A stretch of 64,000 bases of DNA from Pictodentalium vernedei (GCA_031216915.1 CM062292.1:204807262-204871261); one strand, 5' to 3'; positions 42,627-52,490 are shown, counted from the first letter of the stretch. Notes: generated from the letters alone by a model not told the origin. A program made the numbers and translations.

Positions 42627-43590
42627 AGGTGGGTTCACTGGGAATTGCTGCATATTTTTCAATCATTACTGTATTGTAGTGTACGTTTTGGTTAAAACTG
42701 TACCTCAACTAAGAAAGGGACGATATTTTAAATATCAGCCTAATTATCAATGTCAAACATAGAGATTAAACTGTCATTAGATGTGGAAGAGGGTGAAACC
42801 TAGCGGTGTGCTGTTTACTGAAAACTTAATGAGGCATATTGTTCCAATGGGAGGGGTGTCGTTCCAATTGTTTGGGTGCAACTGTAATAAAAAAAAATCC
42901 CAGTAGTACCCCCATGTTTTTTTATATTACCAATTGGGAGTATAATTAGGTGGGTTCTCAGGGAATTGCTGCATATTTTTCAGTCATTATTGTATTGTAG
43001 TGTACATTTTGGTTAAAACTGTACCTCAACTAAGAAAGGGAGGATATTTTAAATACCAGTTTAATTATCAATGTCAAACATAGAGATTAAACTGTCATCA
43101 CATGTGGAAGAGGGTGAAACATAGCTGTGCGCTGTTTACTGACAACTTAATGGGACATATTGTTCCAATGGGAGGGGTGTTGTTCCAATTGTTTGGGTGC
43201 AAATGTAATAAAAAAATCCCAGTAGTACCCCCATATATTTTTTATATAACCTATTGGGAGTATAATTAGGTGGGTTCATAGGGAATTGCTGCATATTTTC
43301 CAATCATTACTGTATTGTAGTGTACATTTTGGTTAAAACTGTACCTCAACTAAGAATGGGATGATATTTTAAATATCAGTCTAATTATCAATGTCAAACA
43401 TAGAGATTAAACTGTCATTAGACTGAGATGTGGAAGAGGGTTGAACCTAGTTGTGTGCTGTTTACTGACAACTAAATGGGGCATATTGTTCTAATGGGAG
43501 GGGTGTTGTTTCAATTGTTTGGGTGCAACTGTAATAAAAAAATCCCAGTTGTACCCCCATATGTTTTTTATATAAACTATTGGGAGTATA
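42627..43590 (+). repeat. Three tandem copies of about 320 bp
   Basis: AGGTGGGTT begins units at 42,627, 42,948 and 43,268. Shared blocks include GGAATTGCTGCATATTTT and GTTAAAACTGTACCTCAACT. Related but shorter text occurs at 53,960-54,300, and the trailing block at 43,680-43,760 recurs at 54,480-54,560, so this is a dispersed repeat. Confidence 0.85.
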
Positions 43591-43872
43591 ATTTTGGGTG
43601 TTACAGTATCTCAAATAACATTGGACATGCTGCATTAGTAATATGTTCTTTGAATGCAACTATACAATGATATACGGTGATAATAGGAGGCAAGAGTAAT
43701 TAAGGGGAATGGTACTAATGACCTATTTTGGGGGCAGCTGTATCTTGGGTCATATCCATTCCATGGTTCCATTCTCATTTGAAATAGCAACTAGAGTGAT
43801 GTCACGCATGCAGCCCGACTTTCCCAGGAATGGCAATGCTTAGACGCAAAATAGTCGGAGCCATTTTTTGTT

Positions 43873-44040
43873 AATAGTTTACCTAACGAATCTGCCATAT
43901 CTGCACTCGTGATATACAAAATTTGCTATTCAAATTTTATTTTTTTATTTCTCTACTTCAAAACATACCTCATGACCTATTAATGGAACAAACTTGATGA
44001 GCTTGTTCCAATAAGGACTAATGAGCCCTGGTTAGAAGTA
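43873..44040. mobile_element. Left half of a piggyBac-like MITE split by an insertion
   Basis: GTTAATAGTTTACCTAACGAA and the inner GGAACAAACTTGATGAGCTTG resemble the left and centre of the MITE at 34,387-34,632. The right terminus, TTAGGTAAAGGATGAAAG, appears at about 47,022-47,036, on the other side of the tandem-repeat element at 44,041-46,968. Confidence 0.55.
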
Positions 44041-44651
44041 AATGAAAGTGTCAATGACACTGTAGCTCAACTTGACAAACTTGAACTTGGTAAGTTATAA
44101 ATGAAATGGCAAAATTGAAGATCATTGGTACCAATGTCATTTTTTTTGCCAGTGGCAACATTTTTTGACAGAAACCGAAGAAAATCGATAGCTCCCATCT
44201 AGAGGCCTCCCCAAACAAGCATGCCAGGTTTCAAAGCAATCCGATCATAAATGTGCCCTGTAGGGTGTACAAAAGGGAAATATTGTGGTCTGACTAGACT
44301 AAATTCTAAGAACGGTGGGCGTGGCAACATTTTTTGACGGAAATGGAAGAAAATCGATAGCTCCCATCTAGAGGTCACTGTAAATAATCATACCAGGTTT
44401 CAAAGCAATCTAATCATAAATGTGCCCTGTAGGGTGAGCCAAAGGGAAATATTGTGGTCTGACTAAACTAAGTTCTAAGAATGTTGGCTGCGGCAACATT
44501 TTTTGTTGGAAATTGAAGAAAATCGATAGCTCCCATCTAGAGGTCACCCCAAACAAGCATGCCAGGTTTCAAAGCAATTCGATCATAAATGTACCCTGTA
44601 GGGTGTGCCAAAGGGAAATATTGAGTCTTCTGACTAAACTAAGTTCTAAGA

Positions 44652-45000
44652 ATGTTGGCCAAGCCGAGAGGTCCTCGGTTCGAATCTCACCTGCGGCAAC
44701 CGCGTTGTGTCCTTGGGCAAGACACTTCACCCCGATTCATTCCATGGGGGCACGATGACGCTGTGTACTGAGGCATACTGCACGTCGATGGTGCGCATGT
44801 CTTCAACCAATCTAACCCTGCCTGTGCTGTGGTGCAGAGTTCAGAGTTACGATGTTGGAGAGCTGACAGCTGCTCGTCGTTGCTCGGTGGTTCTCTCCGG
44901 GTACTCCAGCTTCCTCCACCCGTAAAACTGTCACGGTCACGATTAGCCATTGTGCATAAGTATGTGACCTTAAACACCAATAAATAAATAAATATAAATA
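44652..45000 (+). mobile_element. tRNA-derived SINE, copy 4, inserted in the tandem array
   Basis: B-box-like GGTTCGAATCT at 44,677-44,687, CTTGGGCAAGACACTTCACC, the common body and an AATAAATAAATAAATA tail. The flanks GAATGTTGGCC and GAACGTTGGCC look like an 11-bp target duplication with one mismatch, although the array itself also supplies this text. Confidence 0.8.
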
Positions 45001-45312
45001 GAACGTTGGCCACGGCAACATTTTTTGACAGAAATTGAAGAAAATCGATAGCTCCCATCTAGAGGTCTCCCCAAACAAGCATACCAGGTTTCAAAGCAAT
45101 CTGATCATAAATGTGTCCTGTAGGGTGGTCCAAAGGGAAATATTGAGGTCTGACTAAACTAAGTTCTAAGAACGTTGGCCGCGGCAACATTTCTTGACGG
45201 AAATTGAAGAAAATCGATAGCTCCCATCTAGAGGTCACCCCAAACAAGCATGCCAGGTTTCAAAGCAATCTGATCATAAATGTACCCTGTAGGATGTGCC
45301 AAAGGGAAATAT

Positions 45313-46840
45313 TGAGTCTTCTGACTAAACTAAGTTCTAAGAACGTTGGCCGCGGCAACATTTTTTGACAGAAATTGAAGAAAATTGATAGCTCCCATCT
45401 AGAGGTCTCTCCAAACAAGCATACCAGGTTTCAAAGCAATCTGATCATAAATGTGCCCTGTAGGGTGGTCCAAAGGAAAATATTGTGGTCTGACTAAACT
45501 AAGTTCTATGAACATTGGCCGTGGCAACATTTTATGCCGTAAATTGAAGAAAATCGATAGCTCCCATCTAGATGTCACCCTAAATAAGCATACCAGGTTT
45601 CAAAGCAATCAAATCATAAATGTGCCCTGTAGGGTGTGCCAAAGGGAAATATTGTGGTTTGACTAAACTAAGTTCTAAGAACGTTGGCCGCGGCAACATT
45701 TTCTGACGGAAATGAAAAAAAATCGATAGCTCCCATCTAGAGGTCACCCCAAACAAGCATACCAGGTTTCAAAGCAATCTGATCATAAATGTACCCTGTA
45801 GGGTGTGCCAAATGGAAATATTGAGTCTTCTGACTAAACTAAGTTCTAAGAACGTTGGCCGCGGCAACATTTTTTGACAGAAATTGAAGAAAATCGATAG
45901 CTCCCATCTAGACGTCTCTCCAATTAAGCACACCAGGTTTCAAAGCAATCTGATCATAAATGTGCCCTGTAGGGTGTGCCAAAGGGAAATATTGAGGTCT
46001 GACTAAACTAAGTTCTAAGAACGTTGGCCGTGGCAACATTTTTTGCCGGAAATTGAAGAAAATCGATAGCTCCCATCTAGAGGTCAGCCTAAATAAGCAT
46101 ACCAGGTTTCAAAGCAATCAAATCATAAATGTGCCCTGTAGGGTGTGCCAAAGGGAAATATTGTGGTTTGACTAAACTAAGTTCTAAGAACGTTGGCCGC
46201 GGCAACATTTTCTGACGGAAATGAAAAAAAATCGATAGCACCCATCTAGAGGTCACCCCAAACAAGCATATCAAGTTTCAAAGCAATCTGATCATAAATG
46301 TACCCTGTAGGGTGTGCCAAATGGAAATATTGAGTCTTCTGACTAAACTAAGTTCTAAGAACGTTGGCCGCGGCAACATTTTTTGACAGAAATTGAAGAA
46401 AATCGATAGCTCCCATCTAGACGTCTCTCCAATTAAGCACACCAGGTTTCAAAGCAATCTGATCATAAATGTGCCCTGTAGGGTGTGCCAAAGGGAAATA
46501 TTGAGGTCTGACTAAACTAAGTTCTACGAACGTTGGCCGTGGCAACATTTTTTGCCGGAAATTGAAGAAAATCGATAGCTCCCATCTAGAGGTCAGCCTA
46601 AATAAGCATACCAGGTTTCAAAGCAATCAAATCATAAATGTGCCCTGTAGTGTGTGCCAAAGGGAAATATTGTGGTTTGACTAAACTAAGTTCTAAGAAC
46701 GATGGCCGCGGCAACATTTTTTGACGGAAATTGAAGAAAATCGATAGCTCCCATCTAGAGGTCACCCCAAACAAGCATATCAAGTTTCAAAGTAATCTGA
46801 TCATAAATGCGACCTGTGAGGTGTGCCAAAGGAAATTGTG
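45313..46840 (+). repeat. Higher-order repeat: three-unit blocks of about 509 bp
   Basis: The unit variant GAGTCTTCTGACTAAAC followed by a TTTGACAG unit recurs at about 45,313, 45,822 and 46,331. Between these, the middle unit (GTCAGCCTAAATAAGC type) and third unit (GAAATGAAAAAAAATCG type) keep the same order. Blocks are more alike than neighbouring single units are, the mark of a secondary amplification. Confidence 0.75.
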
Positions 46841-46909
46841 GACGTACGTACGTACGTACTAACGTACGTACGTACGTACATACGTACGTACGTACGTACG
46901 TACGTACGC
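46841..46909 (+). repeat. CGTA tetranucleotide microsatellite
   Basis: Nearly pure (ACGT)n-type run between the 170-bp array and the GCCGACGGACG motif; part of the 3' end of the element. Confidence 0.95.
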
Positions 46910-47143
46910 CGACGGACGAGAAGTGATGGCAATAGCTCAGCTTGACTTTGTCAAGTTGAGCTAAAAATGAAAAAATCTGATGTTTCAGAAAAATAATTTG
47001 TACTGTTGGCTTCAACTTGTGTTAGGTAAAGGATGAAAGATGCAGGACATAAAGCAATGCTGAGCTATATGAGTCAATTTTCTTTATTGCATGTAATAAC
47101 TCCCCATGCTTCAAAATGCATTTTGGGAATAATTGCCTAAGTG

Positions 47144-47145
<2 letters not shown>

Positions 47146-47235
<90 letters not shown>

Positions 47236-47424
47236 TTGTCTTACCAACTTGACGAGGTAACTAGACAAAAGAGTTTGCGTGTTTCGCCTTACCGAGGTAC
47301 AAAAGACAAAAGAAACCCTTTACCTCGGTTGTTTTCCCAGAACTGTACCGGCAAAACGAGGTAGAAACCGTTAGTCCACACAAAGGACAAACAATGGGGT
47401 ACCTCGGTATGTAGGGAAAACAAG

Positions 47425-47461
<37 letters not shown>

Positions 47462-47650
47462 TTGTCTTACCAACTTGACGAGGTAACTAGACAAAAGAGT
47501 TTGCGTTTTTCGCCTTACCGAGGTACAAAAGACAAAAGAAACCCTTTACCTCGGTTGTTTTCCCAGAACTGTACCGGCAAAACGAGGTTGAAACCGTTAG
47601 TCCACACAAAGGACAGACAATGGGGTACCTCGGTATGTAGGGAAAACAAG

Positions 47651-47726
<76 letters not shown>

Positions 47727-47913
47727 GTCTTACCAACTTGACGAGGTAACTAGACAAAAGAGTTTGCGTGTTTCGCCTTACCGAGGTACAAAAGACAAAA
47801 GAAACTCTTTACCTCGGTTGTTTTCCCAGAACTGTACCGGCAAAACGAGGTTGAAACCGTTAGTCCACACAAAGGACAGACAATGGGGTACCTCGGTATG
47901 TAGGGAAAACAAG

Positions 47914-47955
<42 letters not shown>
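47146..47955 (+). repeat. GT microsatellites separated by copies of a 200-bp unit
   Basis: Four (GT)n tracts (47,146-47,232; 47,429-47,458; about 47,654-47,724; about 47,917-47,952) alternate with three nearly identical 200-bp units beginning TTGTCTTACCAACTTGACG. The units are rich in the inverted pair TACCTCGGT / ACCGAGGTA. Open frames here are artefacts of the repeat. Confidence 0.9.
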
Positions 47956-48142
47956 AGGTTAAAAAATCGCACTGGCACAGACATTTCATACTGAAACGTT
48001 TTTTTCTTTTAATATGCCGCCGAAAAATTGTTTTCATTTACTGAACCCTGATGGGTTTCAAACATGACAAAAATTACACAAAATTGATTTAAACTAAGTG
48101 ATGAGCTTAGGAACTGGTTAAACTGACTGGCAATAATTGATG

Positions 48143-48949
48143 TTATTCATTGATGGGCTCTAATTTAGTCCTTACAAGGATGTTACGCAAACTTTTGTTT
48201 TTCTTATAGGCGATGACAGGTCGAAGATTCAAAGGTTCATTTAATTTAGCATTGGTAAAATTGAATTCATCTTTTAACATTTTTGCTATTTCGATATTCA
48301 TTCTGTTGTACTTTAAAGTGAAAGGAATGATGGACCTCCTTTCGCATTCGCCCTCTGATATGTTCATACCAAATGGCCAGAGGGTTTGAAGCGTATTGAT
48401 CCAAAAAGCTTCACGTTTTTTTCTAAATTCATCCGTTTCTTCTAATGTGTCTTTAATTGGTGGTTGTTCAATAGGATGGATTTCGAAATCGTCCAAAGAA
48501 TGGCCAGGAAGGTTAAAATGTTGTGCTACTGGGGCATCAGCATTATGTTTTATATCCTGTTTGTGTCTAGTAGCACGTTCTCGAAAAGGATTTTGACTTT
48601 GACCAACATACTGTTTCCGACATCGCTTACAAGTGATAAGGTAAATAATGTTTGGTGAATCACAATGGAGGGGGTTACGGATCTGATAATGATTTTTCGT
48701 TTGTTCGGAGGAAAATTCCTCTTTCTGATCAGGCATAAAAGTATGCAGTCTACAACAAGGCTTTTTGCAATTAAATACCGCGCCACTACCATTTTGCAAC
48801 GGTCTGTTGTGTTCAATCTTCAGTGGTTCGAAATCGGTAGTTTCAGCTGGACTTTCGAGCCTTTTCAGGGTTTGGGATTTCAGGCTACGCAAAAGGCGCA
48901 GCGAGTACCCTCTCGATCTGAGATCCAAATAGAGTAGAACAAGCCTCAT
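48143..48949 (-). CDS. Penelope-like GIY-YIG endonuclease domain
   Basis: The endonuclease nicks DNA to prime reverse transcription. Residues 100-135 read NIIYLITCKRCRKQYVGQS and then RERATRHK, the GIY-YIG core with Y103, Y114 and R123/R125. The catalytic Glu is probably E180 (REAFWINTLQ). Cys pairs before the domain (C61, C65/C66) and within it (C107, C110) fit the zinc-finger-like Cys of animal Penelope-like elements. The first 10 residues are out of frame; true continuity with RT starts at RGYSLRLLRS, so the start given is only the frame limit. It is separated from RT by a one-base shift near 48,920. Confidence 0.85.
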   Translation of the reverse strand: MRLVLLYLDLRSRGYSLRLLRSLKSQTLKRLESPAETTDFEPLKIEHNRPLQNGSGAVFNCKKPCCRLHTFMPDQKEEFSSEQTKNHYQIRNPLHCDSPNIIYLITCKRCRKQYVGQSQNPFRERATRHKQDIKHNADAPVAQHFNLPGHSLDDFEIHPIEQPPIKDTLEETDEFRKKREAFWINTLQTLWPFGMNISEGECERRSIIPFTLKYNRMNIEIAKMLKDEFNFTNAKLNEPLNLRPVIAYKKNKSLRNILVRTKLEPINE

Positions 48950-50513
48950 TGAAATTTACCTTATCACTTGAATTGCGGTGGAAACGAATGAGCTGTGATT
49001 TGATGATATCTTTAAATGTATGTTGAGGATGAAATGATTTTGTGTGCAACAATTGATGTGAATCAGTTGGTTTAAAATATACTTTATAATCTAAATGACC
49101 GGACGCCTGAAATTGCTTGCCTTTATACACGGTCACATCGAGAAAATCAACAGAATTTTCACTAATAGTAGCTTTCAATTTAATATTTGGATCGTGATTG
49201 TTCAAAATTTCTAAAAATTCATCAAAATCTTCTTTTGAATGTTCCCAAATAATAAAAATGTCATCTAAATACCTGAGATATACGAGAGGATGCTTTGCAC
49301 ATTTGCTTAAGGCATTTTCCTCCCATTCCACTACATAAATGCTTGCAAAATTAGGACTGAATCTTTTGCCCATAGGACAACCCATTATTTGTAGAAAATA
49401 TTCCCCATTGAATTGAAAGTCATTACCTTTTAAGCTCAGCTCTAAAAGATCCAAAATTTGATCCTCCGGGCGTTTCGCATCCGGATATTTTTCAAATGCA
49501 TTTTTAACTGATTTCACACCTTTATCAATATCAATGTTCGTATACATACTGTCGATATCCAAAGTAGCCAGAATTGCATTTTTCGATATTTTCAATTTCG
49601 ACATTTTTGACAGGAAATCCTGTGTATTTTTTAGATAGCTCGGATGTCTATTTGCTATAGGTTTCAGATGATAATCAATTAATTCCGAGATCGCATAAGA
49701 TTCCGAATTGCAATCTGATACAATTGGCCTCCCGGGTGGAGTTAAGTCATCCGTCCATGAAGAACGGTCCTTGTGGATCTTTGGTAGGATATAAAATTGT
49801 CTTGTTTGAGCACTGAGCTTAGCTGTTAAATATTTCAATTGTTTTTTGGTAATGTGACCTTCGTCGAGGAGAAATTTTAAGATCTTATTGAATTTTTCGA
49901 TATTACTAGGCCAAATAAGTGAATCTATTTTCTTATAATGTTTAGTATTGCTGAGTTGTCTCATGGCTTCCTTTATATAATTATCCCGAGATAGAACAAC
50001 TACCGACCCACCTTTGTCGGCTGGTTTAATTACTAATTTCTTATTTTTTCGAAGTTTCGTGAGGGCTCTCCGTTCACCAGCTGTTAAATTGTCTTTATCA
50101 GAGAGTATGTTCATGCTGAACACCTTTTGGATGATTCGTTTGCTAGCCTCAATAATTTCGGGGTCTACTTCACTATCTGGAGATGACCAACCAGATGATT
50201 CTGTAAAAGGAAGTTTCCGACCGCTGGAGTTTCTAAAGCGGTCTGCTAATTTCATTTGCCTAAGAAAATTACAATTGTATGATGGTAAATTTGTTTGGTT
50301 ATCAGTTTTTGGCTTTGGTGCTGGTACAAAAGTTAAACCGCGATCTAAAAGAGATTTCTCTTGGGTTGTTAGGTCATTGGTGTCAGACAGGTTAACCACA
50401 TTAGTTCCTAATCCCACATCTGTTAGGCGGCTGTTACCTTTGCCTTTACTTAGTTTAAATTTAGGTGGTTCAACCAGTGATCGTACATAATATTGGCGGT
50501 TCTCGTGGTCCAA
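48885..50513 (-). CDS. Penelope-like reverse transcriptase
   Basis: The 542-codon frame carries the N-terminal Penelope motif (LTTQEKSLLDRGLTFVPAP), then KLVIKPADKGGSVVV near 159-173, FYILPKIHK (240-248) and PGRPIVS. The palm residues lie in LATLDIDSMYTNI (D319, D321), followed by GCPMGKRFSPNFA and catalytic RYLDD (YLDD 415-418). All RT motifs are present. The frame begins with TTG, not ATG, and overlaps the SGNH frame by 64 bases, so translation probably depended on an upstream frame. The last 10 residues are a shifted tail; the conserved sequence continues in the GIY-YIG frame. Confidence 0.9.
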   Translation of the reverse strand: MDHENRQYYVRSLVEPPKFKLSKGKGNSRLTDVGLGTNVVNLSDTNDLTTQEKSLLDRGLTFVPAPKPKTDNQTNLPSYNCNFLRQMKLADRFRNSSGRKLPFTESSGWSSPDSEVDPEIIEASKRIIQKVFSMNILSDKDNLTAGERRALTKLRKNKKLVIKPADKGGSVVVLSRDNYIKEAMRQLSNTKHYKKIDSLIWPSNIEKFNKILKFLLDEGHITKKQLKYLTAKLSAQTRQFYILPKIHKDRSSWTDDLTPPGRPIVSDCNSESYAISELIDYHLKPIANRHPSYLKNTQDFLSKMSKLKISKNAILATLDIDSMYTNIDIDKGVKSVKNAFEKYPDAKRPEDQILDLLELSLKGNDFQFNGEYFLQIMGCPMGKRFSPNFASIYVVEWEENALSKCAKHPLVYLRYLDDIFIIWEHSKEDFDEFLEILNNHDPNIKLKATISENSVDFLDVTVYKGKQFQASGHLDYKVYFKPTDSHQLLHTKSFHPQHTFKDIIKSQLIRFHRNSSDKVNFNEACSTLFGSQIERVLAAPFA

Positions 50514-50914
50514 TGGATTAAATCCTGAGCAACATCAAACTTCGCGTCATCAATTTTTGGTATCACGTTAACGTCCTTCACTTTCCGAATGGTTTCGTTG
50601 ATGATGCTCAGGGTTCTCCTCTCAGCCTGAGGGAGTTTTTGCGAAAAGTTTAGTTCAGCGAAATAAATTTTTGCTGATCTAAACTTGACCCTGATATCGC
50701 TAAGCATATTCCGCAACTGCTTAACTACGAGATCAGAATTATCGTTTCCAGAATTCACGCCAATATTTAATAATATTTTTTGGGGACTGGACTGGCCCCT
50801 GTGCCCTTTAAACATAGAGCGCAGATGCTGGAATTTGGCACCGGGGTAACACTCCACCTGGATGTCCGGATGGGGATTTCGATCAATGCGTCCTAAATTT
50901 GAACTTCCAATCAT
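50450..50914 (-). CDS. SGNH-hydrolase-like domain of the Penelope-like element
   Basis: The 154-codon frame shows the four SGNH blocks in order: MIGSSN (Ser 4, block I), YPGAKF (Gly 25, block II), NIGVNSGND (Asn 54, block III) and DLIHW (Asp 131, His 134, block V). In the family these residues form the oxyanion hole and catalytic Ser-His pair of esterases. Block I has GSSN rather than GDSN. A related esterase domain is known in ORF1 of some CR1-type LINEs. Here it lies directly upstream of, and overlaps, a Penelope RT, so a role in the element is inferred. The frame starts where the ORF1 frame ends (50,911-50,914). Activity is unproven. Confidence 0.6.
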   Translation of the reverse strand: MIGSSNLGRIDRNPHPDIQVECYPGAKFQHLRSMFKGHRGQSSPQKILLNIGVNSGNDNSDLVVKQLRNMLSDIRVKFRSAKIYFAELNFSQKLPQAERRTLSIINETIRKVKDVNVIPKIDDAKFDVAQDLIHWTTRTANIMYDHWLNHLNLN

Positions 50915-51945
50915 AAGGATGTTTTTACAAACATCGGGGAGGCGCCAATTCCTTTTGTCAAAATTAACTCTGCTTTTATGCCGAAACTGGGAGAATTTAG
51001 AATCAAATGAGCGGTTGAGTTGCGGCTCGGTGATTTGACTTTCTCTGAGTACGATATACCTGGTTGAACCACACTAGAGGCAGGAGAAGGGGCAGAAGAA
51101 ACAGAAGCAGGAGAGGAAACAGAAGCAGGAGAAGAAACAGAAGGAGGAGGAGGAGTTCTAGTGAGAGCACTAGGAGAACCAGAGAAGAAAGGCTGAGGAG
51201 GAGTAGGAGGTAGAGGAGCAAGACGAGGCGAGACAGCGTTACTCAATTTGCGAGCATCTTCAGTCACAATATGGACCGGAGATGTTTGCAAATTGAGGCG
51301 CTTACTCTGAGAGAAAGAAGAAGTAGAAGGAAAAGAAGAGGGAGAAGTGCTTTGCCTTGATCTTTTCTTATTTTGCTTTTCGCGTTGGGGGTAGAGGGAC
51401 AACACGGGCCGGAGTTTGCTTGCTCCCTCCCGTATTGTTCCTTACTCCAGACGCTGGGCAAAGTTCCGAAATGTAAGACTCATAGGCCGAAATCATCTTA
51501 TCTGTCAACTTATTTTTAAAGTTTTTTTGAGCCCAGATCAAGGCACGCGCCGAAGCGCTGTTGAAGTCTATTTTTTCGAGTCCAGGAGGTGGTCGCATAG
51601 CCAAAGTTATCTTAGACTTCAACTGGTTTAAATTTATCTTGTAATGCTCAACGAAAGCATTTAACGTTTGGTTGGCCCATCCCACACTAATCTGTCAAAA
51701 AACTGAAAAAATGTGTGGGGTGGGAAGAGCCGACTTTAGAAAGCCACCTAACTCATCTACTTTCTTCTCCAACTGTTTCGGGAAATCCCGGTTGGCCAAA
51801 TGCTGCTCTAGAGCCCAATATGGTGCATACACTGAATCACCTGGAAAAGGGCCTTGACCAATCTAGAATAGGCCTGGAACGATTGTTCCTGGCCTCTTCC
51901 AGACTGGGCAACTCTCTTTCCCTGATGCTTCTGTCTTTTTTGAGC
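50911..51945 (-). pseudogene. ORF1 of the Penelope-like element (broken)
   Basis: It begins at an ATG near 51,945 with a basic peptide (MAQKRQKHQGKR), then passes through at least three frames. A helical part (51,685-51,368; NLNQLKSKITLAMRPPPGLE, ALIWAQKNFKNKL) is followed by a Pro/Ser-rich part (51,405-50,911) with repeated SSPASVSSP text. No known domain was recognised; composition resembles nucleic-acid-binding ORF1 or gag proteins. The ORF1-to-SGNH junction overlaps by 4 bases, which may be a normal coupling or a shift. Confidence 0.5.
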
Positions 51946-52107
51946 CATTTGAAGAATAGGTAGATGAATTTAAAATGAAATTAAAATGAAGAAATGAAAT
52001 AAATTAAAATGAAATCTAGATATTACCTATTAGAGAAGATGCCTGGATTGGTTGTAGTCTTCAGCAAAGGTAGAAAATAATCCGAGGAATTTTGAATGTT
52101 GGTTTCT

Positions 52108-52191
52108 GATCCCCCGCCAGGATTCGAACCCTCGGCAACACCACCTGGCAATCAGGAGTCCGGCGTCTAAACCACTAGACCATTGCACACC
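52108..52191 (-). tRNA. tRNA-like sequence, unit 1 (probably a pseudogene)
   Basis: Read on the minus strand: A box TGGTCTAGTGG and B box GGTTCGAATCC. The anticodon and T stems contain mismatches, so no isotype can be assigned with confidence. Confidence 0.35.
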
Positions 52192-52406
52192 GTCAAAAAC
52201 GATGGCTGGAATCTAGCTTTTTAGATGAAGTCCTCATGATTACTTGGTTAATCTTCCTTTCGGCAGCAGCAAGAAAGTGTGGAACGCGCTGGCTACAGTA
52301 CGACGAACGTGCTGTGGATGGCCTCAGACGAAGACTGGCACGGGCTTGTGTGTGTTTTTTCAAATGACACAATCATGTTTTAGAGGAATTTTGAATGTTG
52401 GTTTCT

Positions 52407-52490
52407 GATCCCCCGCCAGGATTCGAACCCTCGGCAACACCGCCTGGCAATCAGGAGTCCGGCGTCTAAACCACTAGACCATTGCACACC
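52407..52490 (-). tRNA. tRNA-like sequence, unit 2 (probably a pseudogene)
   Basis: Same A and B boxes as unit 1. It differs at one position of the middle region (CACCGCC versus CACCACC on the plus strand). Confidence 0.35.

Larger units (their letters stand above)
44041..46968 (+). mobile_element. Hairpin-ended tandem-repeat element, 170-bp core, about 14 copies
   Basis: The 5' palindrome AGTGTCAATGACACT (44,047-44,061) and GTAGCTCAACTTGACAAA are almost identical to those at 24,778. The core units carry AATCGATAGCTCCCATCTAG with a period near 170 bp. A CGTA microsatellite, GCCGACGGACG and AAGTGATGGCAAT precede the 3' hairpin at 46,934-46,962, whose right arm TTTGTCAAGTTGAGCT is the inverse of the 5' motif; AAAAAT follows. 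A SINE interrupts the array at 44,652-45,000. There is no coding capacity. Confidence 0.88.
47960..51960 (-). mobile_element. Penelope-like retroelement with SGNH domain
   Basis: On the minus strand: ORF1 from an ATG near 51,945, an SGNH-hydrolase-like frame (50,914-50,450), RT (50,513-48,885) and GIY-YIG endonuclease (48,949-48,143). RT of the Penelope clade followed by GIY-YIG is the canonical Penelope-like arrangement. Frame changes separate all parts. Exact ends are not defined; the GT-rich repeat block starts just beyond the 3' side and tRNA-like repeats beyond the 5' side. Confidence 0.85.

Noticed and set aside
42020..46968. CRISPR-like repeat arrays
   Set aside because: Units are head-to-tail satellites of 170-320 bp without unique spacers, in a eukaryotic context.
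47116..48037. Open frames encoding poly-Cys-Val or poly-His-Thr on both strands
   Set aside because: They are translations of GT microsatellites and shift frame with repeat length.
48000..48060. Possible hammerhead ribozyme near the 3' side of the Penelope-like element (CCTGATGGGTTTC)
   Set aside because: The second core element GAAAC is not in the right relation and stems do not pair on either strand.
51003..51221. Leucine-rich open frame in the ORF1 region
   Set aside because: It is a shadow of the Pro/Ser-rich ORF1 frame and would be a hydrophobic homopolymer.
52108..52191. Functional tRNA gene
   Set aside because: Good A and B boxes, but anticodon and T stems do not pair properly. Retained only as low-confidence tRNA-like sequence within a repeat.
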